Shown here: positions 32,188 through 33,638 of the stretch, piece by piece
How positions within the stretch are numbered: the first letter of the stretch is position 1
Layout of the letters: each line of letters begins with the position of its first letter
Assembly: GCA_013791935.1 (NCBI GenBank)
Contig: VMSV01000159.1
Location: forward strand, 1 to 33,638
Length of the DNA stretch: 33,638 nt
Source: Desulfobacteraceae bacterium
GTDB lineage: Bacteria > Desulfobacterota > Desulfobacteria > Desulfobacterales > UBA5616
Direction of reading: 5' to 3'
Position numbers and translations under genes: made by a program
Notes under the pieces: model-generated
Told to the model about the DNA's origin: nothing
Seen by the model: only the letters and a program-made list of their open reading frames with translations
Database searches by the model: none

Positions 32188-33143
32188 GGGATTTCAACCC
32201 CCATCTTGGCCGCGGTTTTTGCATTCACCAAAAGTGCTCCCTTATTTACGGTCTCCATGGGAATTTGCTCAACCGGTGTTCCGGCAAGAATTTTAAGGGT
32301 CATTTCTGTGGCCTGAATTCCCCAATGTTTAGTGGATGTGACAACGGAGAACAAAGCACCGTTTTCCGTGTCCTCCTCATTGGAAGCAATCACCGGAACC
32401 ATTGAATTGGCCACCGTCCAGATTACGACTTCGGCTCTGGAAATCTCCTTGTCTCCCTGTTTTAACCGGCTGGTATCGGCAAGATAAATCATTTCAGCCG
32501 GCCAGTTTTTCACATGGTTCTGCCATTCATCAAAAGTTTCGCATAAAAACATGTCCATATATTTGACGCCCGATAGTTTTTCTAGGCCGGCTGCCTGGGC
32601 TGAAAGCACCTGTTTGACCCCGGCCATGGAAAACCCGGCTTTACTGAGCAAAGCCACGGTCTTTGCGCCGGTAAGGTCTTTGGCCATCTTCCAGTTATCC
32701 ACAGCGTAACTTCTTCTGGCCACACCGGTGATATTGGTTTTCGGTAGGCCCAGGGTTTCGGGTGCTCCGAAAACAAAAGCAAAAACAACCGGAACCTCTG
32801 TAATATTCAAACCGATGTATTTCACTGCATTGTCATTCAAAACCATGACCACCTTCGGCGCCATTTCTTTCACTTTTTGGGCCGTGGATTTGCCCAATTG
32901 CTCTCTGACCATATCATCGGGCGCATCGTCCAAATCCACATATAGGAACTCAGGAACCAAGCCTTTGGTTCCAAGGGTTTCCGTGATTCCTTTTATGCAG
33001 TCCTGATAGGTTTCCATGGACGTGGCTGTGGCTTCACTGACACCCGGAATCACCAATATTTTTTCACTGGCGTAGGCGGCTCCGGAAAACAGAATTCCCA
33101 TGGCCATCATCAATATTACAGCTCCATATCTTTTCAAAATCAA
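32148..33143 (-). CDS. ABC-type periplasmic substrate-binding protein (ABC_sub_bind family)
   Basis: 331 aa of the PF04392 type. A signal peptide is clear: two basic residues, a hydrophobic core (VILMMAMGILFSGAA) and a cleavage site after AYA at residue 25. The mature part has VVMVLNDNAVKYIG, VPVVFAFVFGAPETLG, TGVARRSYAVDNWKMA and a C-terminal NKGALLVNAKTAAKMGVEIP, the typical closing block (as in YAKVGVEIP-like ends). Some members bind tryptophan or other amino acids; ligand unknown here. No permease or ATPase genes follow in the window. It lies 38 bases downstream of the chemotaxis receptor gene, which suggests the protein may act as a sensory receptor partner. Confidence 0.88.
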   Translation of the reverse strand: MILKRYGAVILMMAMGILFSGAAYASEKILVIPGVSEATATSMETYQDCIKGITETLGTKGLVPEFLYVDLDDAPDDMVREQLGKSTAQKVKEMAPKVVMVLNDNAVKYIGLNITEVPVVFAFVFGAPETLGLPKTNITGVARRSYAVDNWKMAKDLTGAKTVALLSKAGFSMAGVKQVLSAQAAGLEKLSGVKYMDMFLCETFDEWQNHVKNWPAEMIYLADTSRLKQGDKEISRAEVVIWTVANSMVPVIASNEEDTENGALFSVVTSTKHWGIQATEMTLKILAGTPVEQIPMETVNKGALLVNAKTAAKMGVEIPYEILSTADAVFE

Positions 33144-33181
33144 ACCTCCCTGTTTGTTTCCTTTAAATAGGACCCACGGCG

Positions 33182-33638
33182 CTATCTTCCTTCAATCAGA
33201 TCCACCAGTTCTCTGATCATAGCCCCCATCTGCTGGGCCTGGGCGCTCATTTCTTCTGAAACACTTGCGAATTCCTCCGAGCTTGCAGCATTCTGTTGCG
33301 TGTTCCGGTCCATTTCACTCACAGCCTCATTGATCTGGTCAATCCCCTTTGCCTGTTCATTTGAAGCGGCGGCAATTTCACTCACAAGCTCCGCCACTTT
33401 GCCGGCCCCTTCCGCAACTTTCAGGAAGGCTGTATTGGTGGATGTAACAATCCCGGTTCCTTCTTTCACCTTCCTGGAGGTTTCCTCAATGAGAACCGAA
33501 GTGTTTTTCGCGGATTCAGCAGCCCGCATGGCAAGGTTGCGAACCTCATCCGCCACCACGGCGAATCCCGCACCGGCTTCACCGGCCCGAGCGGCTTCCA
33601 CTGCCGCATTGATGGCAAGAAGGTTGGTCTGAAAAGCA
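33182..33638 (-). CDS. Methyl-accepting chemotaxis protein, C-terminal part (cut by the window edge)
   Basis: Cytoplasmic signalling domain of a chemoreceptor. The frame is open to the window end and ends at 33182. The hairpin tip region reads [19 protein letters not shown] then [20 protein letters not shown], the highly conserved CheA/CheW-binding segment. It is followed by the descending coiled coil with [16 protein letters not shown] and [20 protein letters not shown] (methylation-site style Gln/Glu pairs). The last residues VDLIEGR lack a CheR-tethering pentapeptide. The ligand-binding N-terminus lies outside. Confidence 0.95.
   Translation of the reverse strand, partial: AFQTNLLAINAAVEAARAGEAGAGFAVVADEVRNLAMRAAESAKNTSVLIEETSRKVKEGTGIVTSTNTAFLKVAEGAGKVAELVSEIAAASNEQAKGIDQINEAVSEMDRNTQQNAASSEEFASVSEEMSAQAQQMGAMIRELVDLIEGR

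Overview
The window reads as a chromosomal segment of a Gram-negative bacterium, most likely a Desulfobacterota (Desulfobacterales-type) organism. That is an inference from the gene order (pyk, tRNA-Leu, ribF, def-fmt-rsmB-rpe), from the style of the proteins, and from an ABC-type surface-polysaccharide locus. No taxonomic marker such as rRNA is present. Coding density is very high and no gap between genes exceeds about 250 bases. The gaps hold short promoters, heptamer repeats or nothing I can name.

Layout. Positions 1-1246, minus strand: the 5' part of pyruvate kinase, then tRNA-Leu(CAG) with its own terminator. Positions 1364-5935, plus strand: a housekeeping run of ribF, def, fmt, rsmB and rpe, with several stop/start overlaps. 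Positions 6111-11632, plus strand: aroQ followed in tight succession by a GT4 glycosyltransferase, a radical SAM/SPASM protein, an NAD-dependent epimerase, a zinc-ribbon methyltransferase and a CDP-alcohol phosphatidyltransferase, which looks like a small lipid or glycan modification operon. Positions 30683-11594, minus strand: a ~19 kb surface-polysaccharide locus. In transcription order it has a winged-helix regulator, APS kinase, a UDP-xylose-synthase-like SDR, galE, the Wzm/Wzt exporter, a coiled-coil methyltransferase and four GT2 glycosyltransferases. A cassette follows (cyclase-family hydrolase, DUF115/Maf-like protein, NeuA-like cytidylyltransferase, D-2-hydroxyacid dehydrogenase, SDR, second DUF115/Maf-like protein), then a frameshifted GT-C (GT39-like) gene, another GT2 and a methyltransferase. 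Positions 30904-33638: a TrhP/YegQ-type U32 protein (plus), then an ABC_sub_bind periplasmic protein and the C-terminus of a chemotaxis receptor (minus).

How it fits together. The minus-strand locus has sugar-nucleotide supply, chain assembly, possible chain capping and ABC export. The NeuA-like enzyme flanked by two Maf-type proteins suggests that a CMP-activated acidic sugar or related acid is transferred onto the glycan.

The most concrete discovery is a 240-bp MITE-like element at 20397-20636. It has perfect 17-bp terminal inverted repeats and 7-bp target duplications. Removing it in silico restores an ATGA stop/start overlap between two glycosyltransferase genes and a clean N-terminus for the downstream one. 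The current gene seems to start inside the element. The other main points are the triple-frameshifted GT-C gene, the CMP-acid cassette, and the Wzt plus coiled-coil methyltransferase pair that may terminate chains.
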